Below, piece after piece: positions 27,290 through 35,949 of a stretch of 64,000 nt of DNA (positions are counted from its first letter, which is position 1; the number at the start of each line of letters is the position of its first letter). The notes under the pieces are model-generated. The model was not told the origin of the DNA and ran no database searches. It saw only the letters and a program-made list of their open reading frames with translations. Origin of the DNA: Mycobacterium sp. Root135 (GTDB taxonomy: Bacteria; Actinomycetota; Actinomycetes; Mycobacteriales; Mycobacteriaceae); NCBI RefSeq assembly GCF_001426545.1, contig NZ_LMEZ01000001.1, positions 186,967-250,966 of the forward strand, read 5' to 3'. The position numbers were made by a program, and so were the translations under genes.

Positions 27290-28701
27290 GCCTGGAGCTC
27301 CTTCGAATGGGCGGGTTCCGAGGTGGGCGCGGCGGACGGACCGTCGGTGCGGGGTTCGTCCAGCACCCGGGCCGCCAGGTGCAGTACCGTGTCGTCGCTC
27401 AGGGCGGGTCCGAGAAGCATTGCGCTGCAGGGTCGGCCGTCGGCGGTGGTGCCCACCGGCACGGCGACACCGAGTAGATCGAGAAGGTTGCCGAAGTGCG
27501 TGTAGTGGCCCAGCACCGTGTTGCACTCGATGGGCCTCTCCAGCACGTCGGCCACCGTGAAGGTGGTTCCGATCGTCGGGACGACGAGCACGTCGACCCC
27601 GGCCCACAGGCGTCCGACTTCGGCCTTGAGCTCCTGCAGCCGCTGCAGCGCCGCGAACGCGTCGACGGCCGTGTACTTTTCGCCGCTGCGCAGGATGTCG
27701 CGCACCACCGGGTGAATCGACTCCGGCTTCGCGGCGAGGAAGTCGCCGAATTCGACGAGGCGCTCGGCCACCCACGGCCCCTGGTAGAGCAGTGTGCCCG
27801 CGGCCAGGAACGGCTCAAGCGAGATTTCGACGATCGTGGCATGGCGGGCGAGTTGGTCGCGGAACCCGAGGTGCGCGGTGCGCATCGCGTCGTCGCCGAA
27901 GAACTCGAGTTCCTCGACCGGCGGCAACCCCACGCGGACGTCGCCACCGGCGAAGCGCGGCCCCCGGTCGCGCGACCACGCGTCGGCGTCGTCCCGGCCG
28001 GTCATCACGTCCATCACCCGGTCGACGTCGTCGACCGACCCCGCCATGAGGCTGATGCAGTCCAGCGACTTGCAGGCCGGCACCAGCCCGACCGTGCTGA
28101 TCAGTCCCCGCGACGGCTTGTAGCCGACGACGCCGTTGAGTGCTGCGGGCACGCGACCGGACCCTGCGGTGTCGGTGGCGACCGCGAACGGCACCTGGCC
28201 GAGGGCGACTGCCAGGGCGGAGCCCGAACTCGAGCCGCCCGAGATCATCTCGCCGCCGAACACGCTGCGCGGCACGGTGTACGGCGTCCTCGTACCGTTC
28301 AGCCCGGTGGCGAACTGGTCCAGGTTGGTCTTTCCGACGTAGAGCGCGCCGGCGTCGAGCAACCGTTGCACGGCGGGTGCGGTCGCCGTCGCCACGTACG
28401 CGTAGTCGGGACACGACAGCGTGGTGGGCACGCCAGCGACGTCGATGCTGTCCTTGACGCCGAACGGCACGCCGTAGAGCGGCAGAGTCCTTGCCCCCGG
28501 CCGGTTTTCGATGTCTGCCGCCGCGGCGAGGAGTTCGTCGCGCGGCACCGTCGAGAGCCAGGTGCCGTCGTCTCCGCGGGCGGCGATGGCGTCGGCCACC
28601 CTGGTCGCCGTCTTGGTCGGTGATCCGGTGCCCCCGGCATGTGAGGCGAGGATCTCGGCAACCGAGGGGCCGATCGACGGTCGGTATGAGTCTTGAGCCA
28701 T
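27286..28701 (-). CDS. atzF: Amidase-signature enzyme, probable allophanate hydrolase (amidase domain only)
   Basis: 471 residues. Amidase-signature catalytic triad K83 ([11 protein letters not shown]), S157 (GGSSSGSA) and S181 ([10 protein letters not shown]). The block [24 protein letters not shown] is typical of allophanate hydrolases. Spacing of the triad (74 and 24 residues) agrees with AtzF as I remember it. AtzF proteins are about 600 residues; the extra C-terminal domain is absent here. Expected reaction: allophanate to two ammonia plus CO2. First gene of the operon; the start lies next to an inverted repeat (28704-28720) and has no clear ribosome-binding site. Confidence 0.8.
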   Translation of the reverse strand: MAQDSYRPSIGPSVAEILASHAGGTGSPTKTATRVADAIAARGDDGTWLSTVPRDELLAAAADIENRPGARTLPLYGVPFGVKDSIDVAGVPTTLSCPDYAYVATATAPAVQRLLDAGALYVGKTNLDQFATGLNGTRTPYTVPRSVFGGEMISGGSSSGSALAVALGQVPFAVATDTAGSGRVPAALNGVVGYKPSRGLISTVGLVPACKSLDCISLMAGSVDDVDRVMDVMTGRDDADAWSRDRGPRFAGGDVRVGLPPVEELEFFGDDAMRTAHLGFRDQLARHATIVEISLEPFLAAGTLLYQGPWVAERLVEFGDFLAAKPESIHPVVRDILRSGEKYTAVDAFAALQRLQELKAEVGRLWAGVDVLVVPTIGTTFTVADVLERPIECNTVLGHYTHFGNLLDLLGVAVPVGTTADGRPCSAMLLGPALSDDTVLHLAARVLDEPRTDGPSAAPTSEPAHSKELQA

Positions 28702-28703
28702 AA

Positions 28704-28720
28704 CTGTCGATTGTCGACAG
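28704..28720. promoter_or_regulatory. Inverted-repeat operator of the biuret/allophanate operon
   Basis: Perfect arms CTGTCGA-ttg-TCGACAG immediately upstream of the amidase start. The core TTGTCGACAG fits the TNGTNNACNA pattern known for FCD-type GntR regulators, and such a gene is next door (28759-29424). Related TGTCGAC and CGTCGACC cores occur upstream of that regulator (29449-29470). Confidence 0.7.
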
Positions 28721-28758
28721 AATCATTCCAGTCCTGGTACGGCTGTGTGTCGATCGTG

Positions 28759-29424
28759 TTAGCGATGTGCCCCGAGGTCGAGGTAGTCCAGGTGGCCATG
28801 ACCCTCGAGGGCGGCCAGTACCGTGGTCGCGTCGTTGGTCTCCAGCGCCGCGAGTATCTCGCGATGGCGCGTGACCCCGTCCTCCGCGTGATGGTGCCGT
28901 GCCTCGGCCCGCAGGTTGATCGCCATCGGCAGCTGGAGCTTCACCAGGATCGGTTCGAGGGTGAAGTCCAGCTGACGGTTGTCGGCGAGTTGGACGACGG
29001 CGGCGTGGAACACGCGGTGCGCGTCGTCGCGCGCCAAGTCGTCGGTCGCCTCGTGCATGCAGGCCAACGCGTCGCGGACGGGTTGGAGGGCGGTGGCCGG
29101 GTCGGCGAGCGGCAGGGCGGTCTCGACGGCGTGGCGCTCCAAGACGTGGCGCAGCGCGAAGAGTTGGAGGATGTCGGTCGGCGACCACTCCGTCACGCGG
29201 GAACCCCGCCGCGGCAGGTGCTCGACCAGTCCCTGTTGGGCGAGCAGTCTCAACGCCTCCCGCAGCGGCGCCCTGCTGATCCCGAAGTCGGCGCACAGCT
29301 GCTCTTCGACGATCTTCTCGCCGGGCTCGAGCGCACCCCGCAGGATCGCGTCACGGATTCGTTGGGTGGCCAATTCGACCAGGGTGGCAGGCAGCCCCGA
29401 CCCGTCCGACCCCAGCGACCCCAT
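28759..29424 (-). CDS. GntR-family regulator, FadR/FCD subfamily
   Basis: 221 residues: an N-terminal winged helix-turn-helix (ILRGALEPGEKIVEEQLCADFGISRAPLREALRLLAQQGLVEHLPRRGSRV, about 28-78) and an all-helical FCD ligand domain with metal-type histidines in the C-terminal half (FHAAVVQLADN, HREILAALE, GHGHLDYL). It is in the same orientation as, and upstream of, the amidase-hydrolase-permease operon, and probably regulates it through the repeat at 28704-28720. Confidence 0.9.
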   Translation of the reverse strand: MGSLGSDGSGLPATLVELATQRIRDAILRGALEPGEKIVEEQLCADFGISRAPLREALRLLAQQGLVEHLPRRGSRVTEWSPTDILQLFALRHVLERHAVETALPLADPATALQPVRDALACMHEATDDLARDDAHRVFHAAVVQLADNRQLDFTLEPILVKLQLPMAINLRAEARHHHAEDGVTRHREILAALETNDATTVLAALEGHGHLDYLDLGAHR

Positions 29425-29575
29425 GGCTCACCACCTCCCGCCGTCGTCCGTCGACCTCCGAATGTCGACGATCCTAGGGGAGTCGGGTGCCTCACACGAG
29501 CCCGCGAATTCGGGGCGGAGACGCCGCAAGGCGTTTCGGCGGCTCTGTCAACAGTCGATGACATACCCTCGGGGG
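29425..29575. promoter_or_regulatory. Divergent gntR/tetR spacer with GTCGAC repeats and leaderless tetR start
   Basis: 151 bases without a gene. Two GTCGAC cores (29449-29456 and 29463-29470) match the operator core of the biuret operon. A TGTCA-N8-TGACA repeat (29546-29563) lies just before TACCCT (29564-29569), a TANNNT-type -10 that would put the TetR transcript start at its ATG (29576). Confidence 0.45.
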
Positions 29576-30142
29576 ATGGCTTCGACTCGAGCTCGCAACG
29601 CCCAGGAGACGCGCGCCGACATCCTCGCCGCGGCGCGCACGCGATTCGGCGCCGAGGGCTATGAGCGCACCACCCTGCGGGCGATTGCCGGCGACGTCGG
29701 CGTCGACCCGGCCTTGGTCATCCGCTACTTCGGCAGCAAGCAGGACCTCTTCGCCGCCGCCGTCGAGTTCACCCTCGACCTGCCCGACCTCACCGGCGTC
29801 GACCCCGACCGGGTCGCGGAAGTGTTGCTGCCCAAGTTCTTCGCCGTCTGGGAGGACGACACCACCTTCGTCGCACTTCTGCGGGCCGCGATGACGAGCG
29901 TCACCGCGGCCGACACCATGCGGAAGGTCTTCGCCACCCAGGTGGCGCCGGTCTTGTTCGCCGTCACCCCCGACAACCCGGGCCAACGCGCCGGGTTGAT
30001 GGGCTCGTTCATCATCGGCCTGGCCACCACGCGCTACGTGCTGACCAACCCCTTCGTGGCGAATCTAAGCCACGACGAGCTGATCCGCTGGGCCGCCCCG
30101 GTGGTCCGCCAACTGCTGGTCGGCCCCGCGCCGGCGGGGTAG
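29576..30142 (+). CDS. TetR family transcriptional regulator
   Basis: 188 residues. N-terminal TetR helix-turn-helix (TRADILAAARTRFGAEGYERTTLRAIAGDVGVDPALVIRYFGSKQDLFAAAV) and a C-terminal domain of the kind common in actinobacterial TetR proteins (MGSFIIGLATTRYVL). ATG at 29576; longer in-frame upstream starts run antisense through the GntR gene. Possibly self-regulated through the TGTCA/TGACA repeat just upstream. Target unknown. Confidence 0.9.
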   Translation: MASTRARNAQETRADILAAARTRFGAEGYERTTLRAIAGDVGVDPALVIRYFGSKQDLFAAAVEFTLDLPDLTGVDPDRVAEVLLPKFFAVWEDDTTFVALLRAAMTSVTAADTMRKVFATQVAPVLFAVTPDNPGQRAGLMGSFIIGLATTRYVLTNPFVANLSHDELIRWAAPVVRQLLVGPAPAG

Positions 30143-30161
30143 TCGCGTTCGACACCGGCGC

Positions 30162-30175
30162 TAGAACGTGTTCTA
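30162..30175. promoter_or_regulatory. KstR-type box upstream of thioesterase
   Basis: TAGAACGTGTTCTA fits the KstR consensus TnnAACnnGTTnnA exactly and is flanked by C and G to give CTAGAAC-gt-GTTCTAG. It ends nine bases before the ATG at 30184. KstR represses cholesterol-catabolism genes in mycobacteria. Confidence 0.82.
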
Positions 30176-30183
30176 GTTCAGCA

Positions 30184-30807
30184 ATGCTTGACTTTCCGGT
30201 GGAGAACCTCAGCGCCGAGGACGTGGAACGGCTTCGCCGCATCTACGAGCCGTTGACGAACTCCGTTCGCGAACTGATCGACGCCACCATTCGCACCGAG
30301 GTGGACGGTGACGCCGTGGCCGCCGCGAAGGCCGAAATCGACGCTGCGACCGCACGACTCCGCAGCAGGCAACTCGAGGGCTCCTTCGGCGTGCGTTTCG
30401 GCGCCGACGGTGACCAGATGCCGTGGGGCAACGTCGTGATCGGGATGCGCAATCCGGTCGCTCCGCCACTGGTCTTCGCGCCGACGGCCGACGGCGGCGT
30501 GCGCGCCGACTTCCACCTCGGCGCGGCCTTCGAGGGCCCTCCCGGGCACGTCCACGGCGGGATCGCCGCGCTGATCCTCGACCACGCCCTCGGCGGAGCG
30601 GCCAGCGCACCCGACAAGCCCCGGCTGACCGGCACCATCACCATGCGCTACCGCAGGATGACCGCGCTGGGCGACCTGCACGTCGAGGCCGCCGTCGTGC
30701 GCACCGAGGGGGTCAAGACCTTCGCCGAGGGTCGCCTCTGCGACGCCGAGGGAGTCACCGTCGAGGCGGAGGGCGTGTTCATTCGACCGCGGTGGGCCCG
30801 CGACTGA
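30184..30807 (+). CDS. PaaI-like hotdog-fold acyl-CoA thioesterase
   Basis: 207 residues with the hotdog motif HGGIAALILDHALGG, where the Gly-Gly and the following Asp are typical of 4HBT/PaaI thioesterases, preceded by GAAFEGPPGHVHGG. A 60-residue helical N-terminal extension is present. The expected reaction is acyl-CoA hydrolysis. The KstR box directly upstream ties it to sterol side-chain or ring degradation, where it could recycle CoA from dead-end intermediates (inference). Confidence 0.88.
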   Translation: MLDFPVENLSAEDVERLRRIYEPLTNSVRELIDATIRTEVDGDAVAAAKAEIDAATARLRSRQLEGSFGVRFGADGDQMPWGNVVIGMRNPVAPPLVFAPTADGGVRADFHLGAAFEGPPGHVHGGIAALILDHALGGAASAPDKPRLTGTITMRYRRMTALGDLHVEAAVVRTEGVKTFAEGRLCDAEGVTVEAEGVFIRPRWARD

Positions 30808-30821
30808 TCCCGACCCCGCAT

Positions 30822-32809
30822 TCAGTCGGTGATGCCGACCAAACTGCGGGTGATGTCGCCGATCTCGGCCACCAGGACGCGACTCGACGTGTCGTCGGGC
30901 CCCAGTCTCCGTCCGGCCTCGCGAATGCGCTGTTCGGCGGCGGCCAGCCGATCCCCGTCGATCCGCCACGGGGCGCCAGGGGCCGTTGGTGCTCCCGACA
31001 ACGCCTCGGCGTACTCGTCGACGGCCACCACGAAGTCGGTGTGCAGGGTGGCGGGGGGCTGCGCAGGCAGGCTTGATTCGAGCGTCGCGCACGACGTGGT
31101 GATGGCGTTGAGAGCGGTGCGATAGGACTTCAACCACCGTCGTAGGTCGCCCGAGTCCGACGTCGTCGCACCCGCCGCCGCCTCGAACGCCGCACGGGCC
31201 CGGAAGGCGTGTTCCCACGCGGCGGCCAGGGCTTCGGCGGGATGGTCGAGACCGTGCACGAAGGCCTTGATGACGGTTGCGGCGTAGTCGATCTCGGTCT
31301 TCAACAGCTCACCCGCCCGCTGCCGGAGCCGAACCATGGAATGGTCGGGCAGCACGACGTGGACGAGCACCGCTAGCGCGCCGCCGATCAGCGTCGCGAT
31401 CAACCGGTCGGCCATCGTGCCTGCGTCGGCGGCGCTGCTCACGTCGATCACGAACACGACGACGGCGGCGAGGGCGGCACTCGTCGCGACGTAGCCGAAC
31501 TTCGATACCGCATAGGCGATTCCGAGGGCGATCACCGCCAGCACGGCGGCCGCCAGCCCGGTCGGATGCCAGATGATCGTCACCACCGACGCCGCAATGA
31601 TGCCCCCGGCGTTACCCGCGATCCGGCCGACGCACCGGGTGTAGGTGTGGGCGGTCTCGGGCCGCAGCACCATCAGCACGGTCAGCGGAATCCAGTACCC
31701 GTACGGGACGTCGGCAAAGCGCTCCACCGCCACCCCGGCGCCGACGCCCGCGGAGAGCCGGATCGCGTGCCGCAGGATCGGCGACCCCCACGCCAGGTGC
31801 GCTCTGATCGCCGCCGCGGCAATCGGCATCGCGGACAGCCCGCCACGGCGACCGAGTCGCGTGACGTGGTCGACGTCGGGAGTCAGCTCGCCAAAGCGCA
31901 GCGCCACGGCCTCGCGGAGTTGGTGGGAAAGGCGGTGCGCCAGGGCCACGTTCGCCACCGCGACCGTGTCGGTCGCCGCCTCCACCTGCATGACCCCGAG
32001 GGTGGCGTCCCGCTTGGCGTTGTGACTGCGGCTGGCGACGACGTCGAGCACTGCCGCGGCAGCGCGAAGGACGTCGGCCACCGCGGGGTCGTCCGGCGAC
32101 CTGCCCGCCAGGGCCGTCAGCGTCACCGCTATCCGCTGCGGCAGGCCGTACCAGGCGCGGTAGGCGAGCGGGCGACGCTTGGCCTGACTGTCGCTCATCG
32201 TGAACGTGTCGCGCAGCCAGAGCAGCGGCGCCGGGTCAAGGCCCACGGTCGGATCGGACGCGAGACGCCTCGCGTCGACGCCGAGCGCACGGTACGCCCT
32301 CGTCAGGGCGTCGCGCTGAAGCCGCCATCGACGCCGCGGCCACAGCCCGATCAGCACCGCCTGCACCAGACCGCCGCCGAGGGCGAGCAGGGCCGCCGTG
32401 CCTACCGACGACAGGGTCGGCGCGACGGGCGGCGCGGTGACCAGCAAGGCACCCGACGCCGCGGCGATCAACCCGGCGTTGGTGCTCACGGCCCATTGCA
32501 TACCGGCGATGAAGCACCACGCCGTCGCCGCGAGTACGAAGAGCACGCCATAGGACGAAGTCGACGTGCCAATCAGCACTGCGGCAGCCATCTGAACCGA
32601 GATTGCGCCTACCAGGACCAACGGCCCGCGTGGACTATCTTGCAGCGCAGTGGCTCCCGCGATCGCCGCCGCACCGGCGGCCGCCCCGCCGTGGCCGCTC
32701 CTGCCGAGCCCCACTGCAGGCCGGCCACCGCGGCGAGGATGACGCCGACGAGGCTGCGCCCCACCGCGCCGAGATCGGGCGTGGTGAGTCGCTTCGCCAG
32801 TCCGTTCAT
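30822..32809 (-). pseudogene. FUSC-family exporter (aromatic acid/fusaric acid type), single-base frameshift near the 5' end
   Basis: The long open frame (to 32714, GTG) lacks the natural N-terminus. The missing start (MNGLAKRLTTPDLGAVG, then RSLVGVILAAVAGLQWGSAGAATAG) is in another frame from ATG 32809. The frames join if one G is restored in the G4 run at 32684-32687, giving AATAGAAAGAAAIAGATALQD and a protein of about 662 residues. The protein has two sets of membrane helices (about 1-140 and 350-480) with cytoplasmic regions, as in FUSC efflux proteins. Since all but about 40 codons are intact in one frame, a sequencing error or a very recent mutation is likely. Convergent with the thioesterase gene, 14 bases apart. 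Confidence 0.8.
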
Positions 32810-32894
32810 CGCCTGCCCGTCACAACGCCTCAAAACTACCGGGCCGATCCGCCAATGTGGGTCAGGGCGGCGGCCGTGGCGGTACGTTCGTCCG

Positions 32895-33608
32895 GTGGAG
32901 AAGGTGATCATCACGCTCAGGGCGGCTGCGGGCGACGACGCGTGGTGCACCCGGGTGCGTACGGAAGTCGCCGACGACCTGCTCGCGCTGGGAGCACCAG
33001 GGCTGGCGGTCAACGTCCGAGACGCCGTCGTCGGTGACTCGCTGATGACACTGACGACGTTGGATCCGCCCGTCGTCGGCTTCGTCAGCATCTGGACCCA
33101 GCAGTCCTACGGCCCGCACGTGCGTGGCGCGCTGGACCTGTTGGCCGGTGAATGCGACCGACTCGACGCCTATCTCGTCACCGAATCGGTGCCGCTGCCC
33201 CCGCCTCCGACGGCCGCGGGAGCGCGCACACCAGGCTTCGCCAACGTCGCGCTGCTGCGGCGGCCGGCCGATCTCGACGAGGAAACCTGGCTTGCGCGTT
33301 GGCATGTCGACCACACCCCGGTGGCGATCGCCACTCAGTCGACGTTCGGCTACACCCAGAACGCGGTGGTGCGAGCGCTGACCTCCGACGCGCCGGTGAT
33401 CGACGCGATCGTCGAGGAGCTGTTTCCGTTGGAGGCGACCAAGGATCTGCACGCCTTCTTCGGCGCGGCGGACGACGCTGACCTCGAGGATCGGATGAAC
33501 CGCATGGTGGCCAGTACTTCCGCGTTCGGTGCCAATCGACGCGTCGACACCGTCCCGACGAGTCGGTACGTCATGCGCTCGCCGTTCGCCGCGGAGCTGA
33601 CGGCATGA
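32895..33608 (+). CDS. EthD domain-containing protein
   Basis: 237 residues (GTG start). The C-terminal half has the EthD pattern VALLRRPADLDEETWLARWHVDHTPVAI, a ferredoxin-like dimeric alpha/beta-barrel fold found beside P450 and other oxidative catabolic systems. No cofactor motif is visible. The stop overlaps the next gene's ATG (33605-33608), so it is co-translated with the PPOX-type protein. Confidence 0.85.
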   Translation: MEKVIITLRAAAGDDAWCTRVRTEVADDLLALGAPGLAVNVRDAVVGDSLMTLTTLDPPVVGFVSIWTQQSYGPHVRGALDLLAGECDRLDAYLVTESVPLPPPPTAAGARTPGFANVALLRRPADLDEETWLARWHVDHTPVAIATQSTFGYTQNAVVRALTSDAPVIDAIVEELFPLEATKDLHAFFGAADDADLEDRMNRMVASTSAFGANRRVDTVPTSRYVMRSPFAAELTA

Positions 33609-34045
33609 CGAGCCTCGGCGACGCCGTCGAGCTGGCGTCCTCGGAAAGTGGTCTGGCAGTGGTCTCCACCGTCCGCGGTGACGGCACGGTCCAGGCGTCA
33701 CTGGTCAACGCGGGCCTCGTCGCGCATCCCGTGACGGGCGAACCGACGCTGGCCTTCGTCACCTACGGCAGGGTGAAGTTGGCCAATCTGCGGGCGCGAC
33801 CGCAGATTGCGGTGACGTTCCGCAACGGATGGCGGTGGGCGACGGTCGAGGGCAACGCCGAGCTGGCCGGGCCGGACGATCCTCAGCCGTGGCTCAACGG
33901 CGACGGCCTTCGGCTTCTGCTGCGCGAGGTGTTCAGCGCGGCGGGCGGAAAGCACGACGACTGGGCCGAATACGACAGGGTGATGGCGGAACAGCGACGC
34001 ACCGTCGTCCTGATCGCACCCGGGCGCGTCTACTCCAACGGGTAG
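33605..34045 (+). CDS. PPOX-class (pyridoxamine 5'-phosphate oxidase-like) flavin/F420-binding protein
   Basis: 146 residues forming a split-barrel flavin-binding protein of the mycobacterial Rv1155-like type. It shows SGLAVVSTVRGDGTVQASLVNAGLV, PTLAFVTYGRVKLANLRARPQIAVTF and WATVEGNAEL. Members use F420 or FMN to reduce small molecules; cofactor choice is not readable by eye. Middle gene of a three-gene forward run (EthD, PPOX, enoyl-CoA hydratase). Confidence 0.87.
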   Translation: MTSLGDAVELASSESGLAVVSTVRGDGTVQASLVNAGLVAHPVTGEPTLAFVTYGRVKLANLRARPQIAVTFRNGWRWATVEGNAELAGPDDPQPWLNGDGLRLLLREVFSAAGGKHDDWAEYDRVMAEQRRTVVLIAPGRVYSNG

Positions 34046-34061
34046 CGAATACGCTGCAGCC

Positions 34062-34820
34062 GTGCTGCTGGAGACAAGCGATGCCAACGGGGTGCGAACC
34101 CTTACCCTCAATCGCCCGGAGGCGCTCAACGCGTTCAACGAGGCGTTGTACGACGCCACGACGATCGCGCTGCGCGAGGCCGACGACGACGCAGACGTCG
34201 CCGTCGTGCTGTTGACCGGAGCGGGCCGCGCCTTCAGTGCGGGCAACGATTTAGTCGAGATGCAGGCCCGCATCACCGATCCCGAGTTCCAGTCCGGGCA
34301 ACACGGTTTCCCCGGGATGATCGAAACCCTCACCGCGCTACGGAAGCCGTTGATCCTCGCGGTGAACGGCCTCGGCGTCGGCATCGGCGCCACCATCCTC
34401 GGCTACGCCGACCTAGTGTTCATGTCGTCGACGGCGCGGTTGAAGTGCCCGTTCACCAGCCTCGGCGTCGCCCCGGAAGCGGCGTCCTCCTACCTGCTGC
34501 CCCAGCTCGTCGGTCGGCAGAACGCGGCGTGGATGCTGCTGTCCTCGGAGTGGATCGACGCCACGGAAGCGCAGCGGATGGGCTTCGCGTGGAAGGTCTG
34601 CGAGCCAGACGACCTTCTGCCCGAGGCTCGCCGGCACGCGGAAATCCTTGCCTCGCGGCCGATTTCGAGCCTGATCGCGGTCAAGCAGACGATGGTCGAG
34701 CCCACACGCGGTGAAATCGCCGCCGCGGCTGCCCGGGAGTACGCCCAGTTCGAAGAACTGCTGGGGGCGGTGGCCAACGCCGACGCGCTGGCGTCGTTCG
34801 CCGATCGGCGAACGACCTAG
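34062..34820 (+). CDS. Enoyl-CoA hydratase/isomerase family protein
   Basis: 252 residues of the crotonase fold: LNRPEALNAFN, the oxyanion-hole blocks GAGRAFSAGNDL and GLGVGIGATILGYADLVF, and a C-terminal helical lid. The first catalytic Glu position (usually in PEA..G) reads LGVAPEAASSYLLPQ, typical of hydratase-like PaaG/ECI-type members, so isomerase activity is as likely as hydratase. GTG start 16 bases after the PPOX gene. Confidence 0.9.
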   Translation: MLLETSDANGVRTLTLNRPEALNAFNEALYDATTIALREADDDADVAVVLLTGAGRAFSAGNDLVEMQARITDPEFQSGQHGFPGMIETLTALRKPLILAVNGLGVGIGATILGYADLVFMSSTARLKCPFTSLGVAPEAASSYLLPQLVGRQNAAWMLLSSEWIDATEAQRMGFAWKVCEPDDLLPEARRHAEILASRPISSLIAVKQTMVEPTRGEIAAAAAREYAQFEELLGAVANADALASFADRRTT

Positions 34821-34824
34821 CCGC

Positions 34825-35019
34825 TCAGCTCGCCGCGTGCAGGGGGCACGGGGTTCTTGCGCTGGCCGCCTCGATGATGGCTCGCACCGTTCGCCGGCAG
34901 CGGCCGCAGTCCAAACCCGCTCCGCACGCCTCGGCGATCTGCTTGGACGTCGACGCACCGGAAGCGACGAGGTCGCTGACGGCTTGACTCGTTACGCCGG
35001 TGCACAAACATACGAACAT
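34825..35019 (-). CDS. bfd: Bacterioferritin-associated ferredoxin
   Basis: 64 residues: MFVCLCTGVTSQAVSDLV, then CGAGLDCGRCRRTV. The C-x-C...C-x2-C cysteines bind a [2Fe-2S] cluster in the BFD family, which reduces bacterioferritin to release stored iron. It is divergent from bfrA with IdeR-like boxes in the shared 374-base spacer. I chose the ATG at 35019; an upstream start adding MSRRGNRL is open but not family-like. Confidence 0.92.
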   Translation of the reverse strand: MFVCLCTGVTSQAVSDLVASGASTSKQIAEACGAGLDCGRCRRTVRAIIEAASARTPCPLHAAS

Positions 35020-35393
35020 CAGCCGATTACCTCTACGCGACAATTCGACGGTCGGAGTGCCGACGAATTCGTGGGCACGAATGTAGGCATTTCGTTCCCT
35101 TTCATCGTCATCGTCTCCGAAGAAATCGTGCAGCGATCCAAGTTAGCCCAGTCTAACCTTAGTTAGGACAGCCAGTCCATCACCGGGCCCGAAAACCGTG
35201 GTTTGCCTACCCTCACCTGGGCTTCTGTCATCATGGGCAACTCCGACGACACGCCTCCGGATGCCTTCGTTACCTCTCCTGGGCGCCGTCGGTGAACTAG
35301 ATTGTGGAGGCGTTCTCGCTTCGGACGAGGCGCGCCGGCAAGCCCACGACTGACACGTGACCAGCCCTCACGGTGTCGTTAGGAGCGACGAAC
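35020..35393. promoter_or_regulatory. Divergent bfd/bfrA control region with IdeR-like iron boxes
   Basis: A 374-base gap without a gene. TTAGCCCAGTCTAACCTTA (35143-35161) matches 14 of 19 positions of the IdeR iron box. An overlapping repeat CTAAC-ctta-GTTAG (35153-35166) extends it, giving a tandem site. A TAGATT -10-like hexamer near 35300 and the AGGAG ribosome-binding site upstream of 35394 serve bfrA. IdeR with iron activates bacterioferritin genes in mycobacteria. Confidence 0.7.
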
Positions 35394-35873
35394 ATGAATG
35401 GCGATCCCGACGTACTGAAATTGCTGAATGAGCAATTGACGAGCGAATTGACGGCGATCAACCAATATTTCCTGCATTCGAAGATGCAAGAGAGTTGGGG
35501 CTTCACCGAGCTCGCCGGACACACGCGCAAGGAAGCCTTCGAGGAGATGAACCACGCGGAGGCGATCACCGACCGCATCCTGCTGCTCAACGGGCTTCCG
35601 AACTATCAACGGCTGTTCTCCCTCAAGGTGGGCCAGACGCTGCGCGAGCAGTTCGAGGCAGACCTGACGGTCGAGTACGACGTCGTCGCCCGGCTCAAGC
35701 CCGGCGTGGTCATGTGCCGCCTGAAGGAGGATTCCACCAGCGCGACTCTGCTGGAGACGATCCTCGCCGACGAAGAGCAGCACATCGACTACCTGGAGAC
35801 GCAGCTCGAGTTGATGGACAAGCTCGGCGAGCAGCTCTACGCCGCCCAGTGCGTGGCACGCCCGCCGCAATAG
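35394..35873 (+). CDS. bfrA: Bacterioferritin BfrA (heme type)
   Basis: 159 residues, the standard length. Ferroxidase ligands E18, E51 and H54 and the heme-axial Met52 (EEMNHAEAITD) are present, along with the second-half pair DEEQHIDYLETQL. It stores iron as a 24-mer shell with heme between subunits. The start MNGDPDVLKLLNEQLTSELTA matches M. tuberculosis BfrA (Rv1876) as I remember it. The control region carries IdeR-like boxes, and bfd lies divergently. Confidence 0.96.
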   Translation: MNGDPDVLKLLNEQLTSELTAINQYFLHSKMQESWGFTELAGHTRKEAFEEMNHAEAITDRILLLNGLPNYQRLFSLKVGQTLREQFEADLTVEYDVVARLKPGVVMCRLKEDSTSATLLETILADEEQHIDYLETQLELMDKLGEQLYAAQCVARPPQ

Positions 35874-35905
35874 GCACGTCGGCTCTAGCGGCCTGGCCGG
35901 AAAAC

Positions 35906-35919
35906 TAGAACCTGTTCCA
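35906..35919. promoter_or_regulatory. KstR-type box upstream of AhpD-like gene
   Basis: TAGAACCTGTTCCA fits TnnAACnnGTTnnA and lies 30 bases upstream of the ATG at 35950. It suggests sterol-responsive control of the AhpD-like gene and perhaps of glnA3 behind it. Confidence 0.75.
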
Positions 35920-35949
35920 GAAACGTCGTCTCCGGCGTACTATGCGCCC

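Noticed and set aside
31566..33608. Extended N-terminus for the EthD protein (680 codons)
   Set aside because: The upstream part is antisense to the FUSC gene; only the GTG at 32895 gives a family-sized protein.
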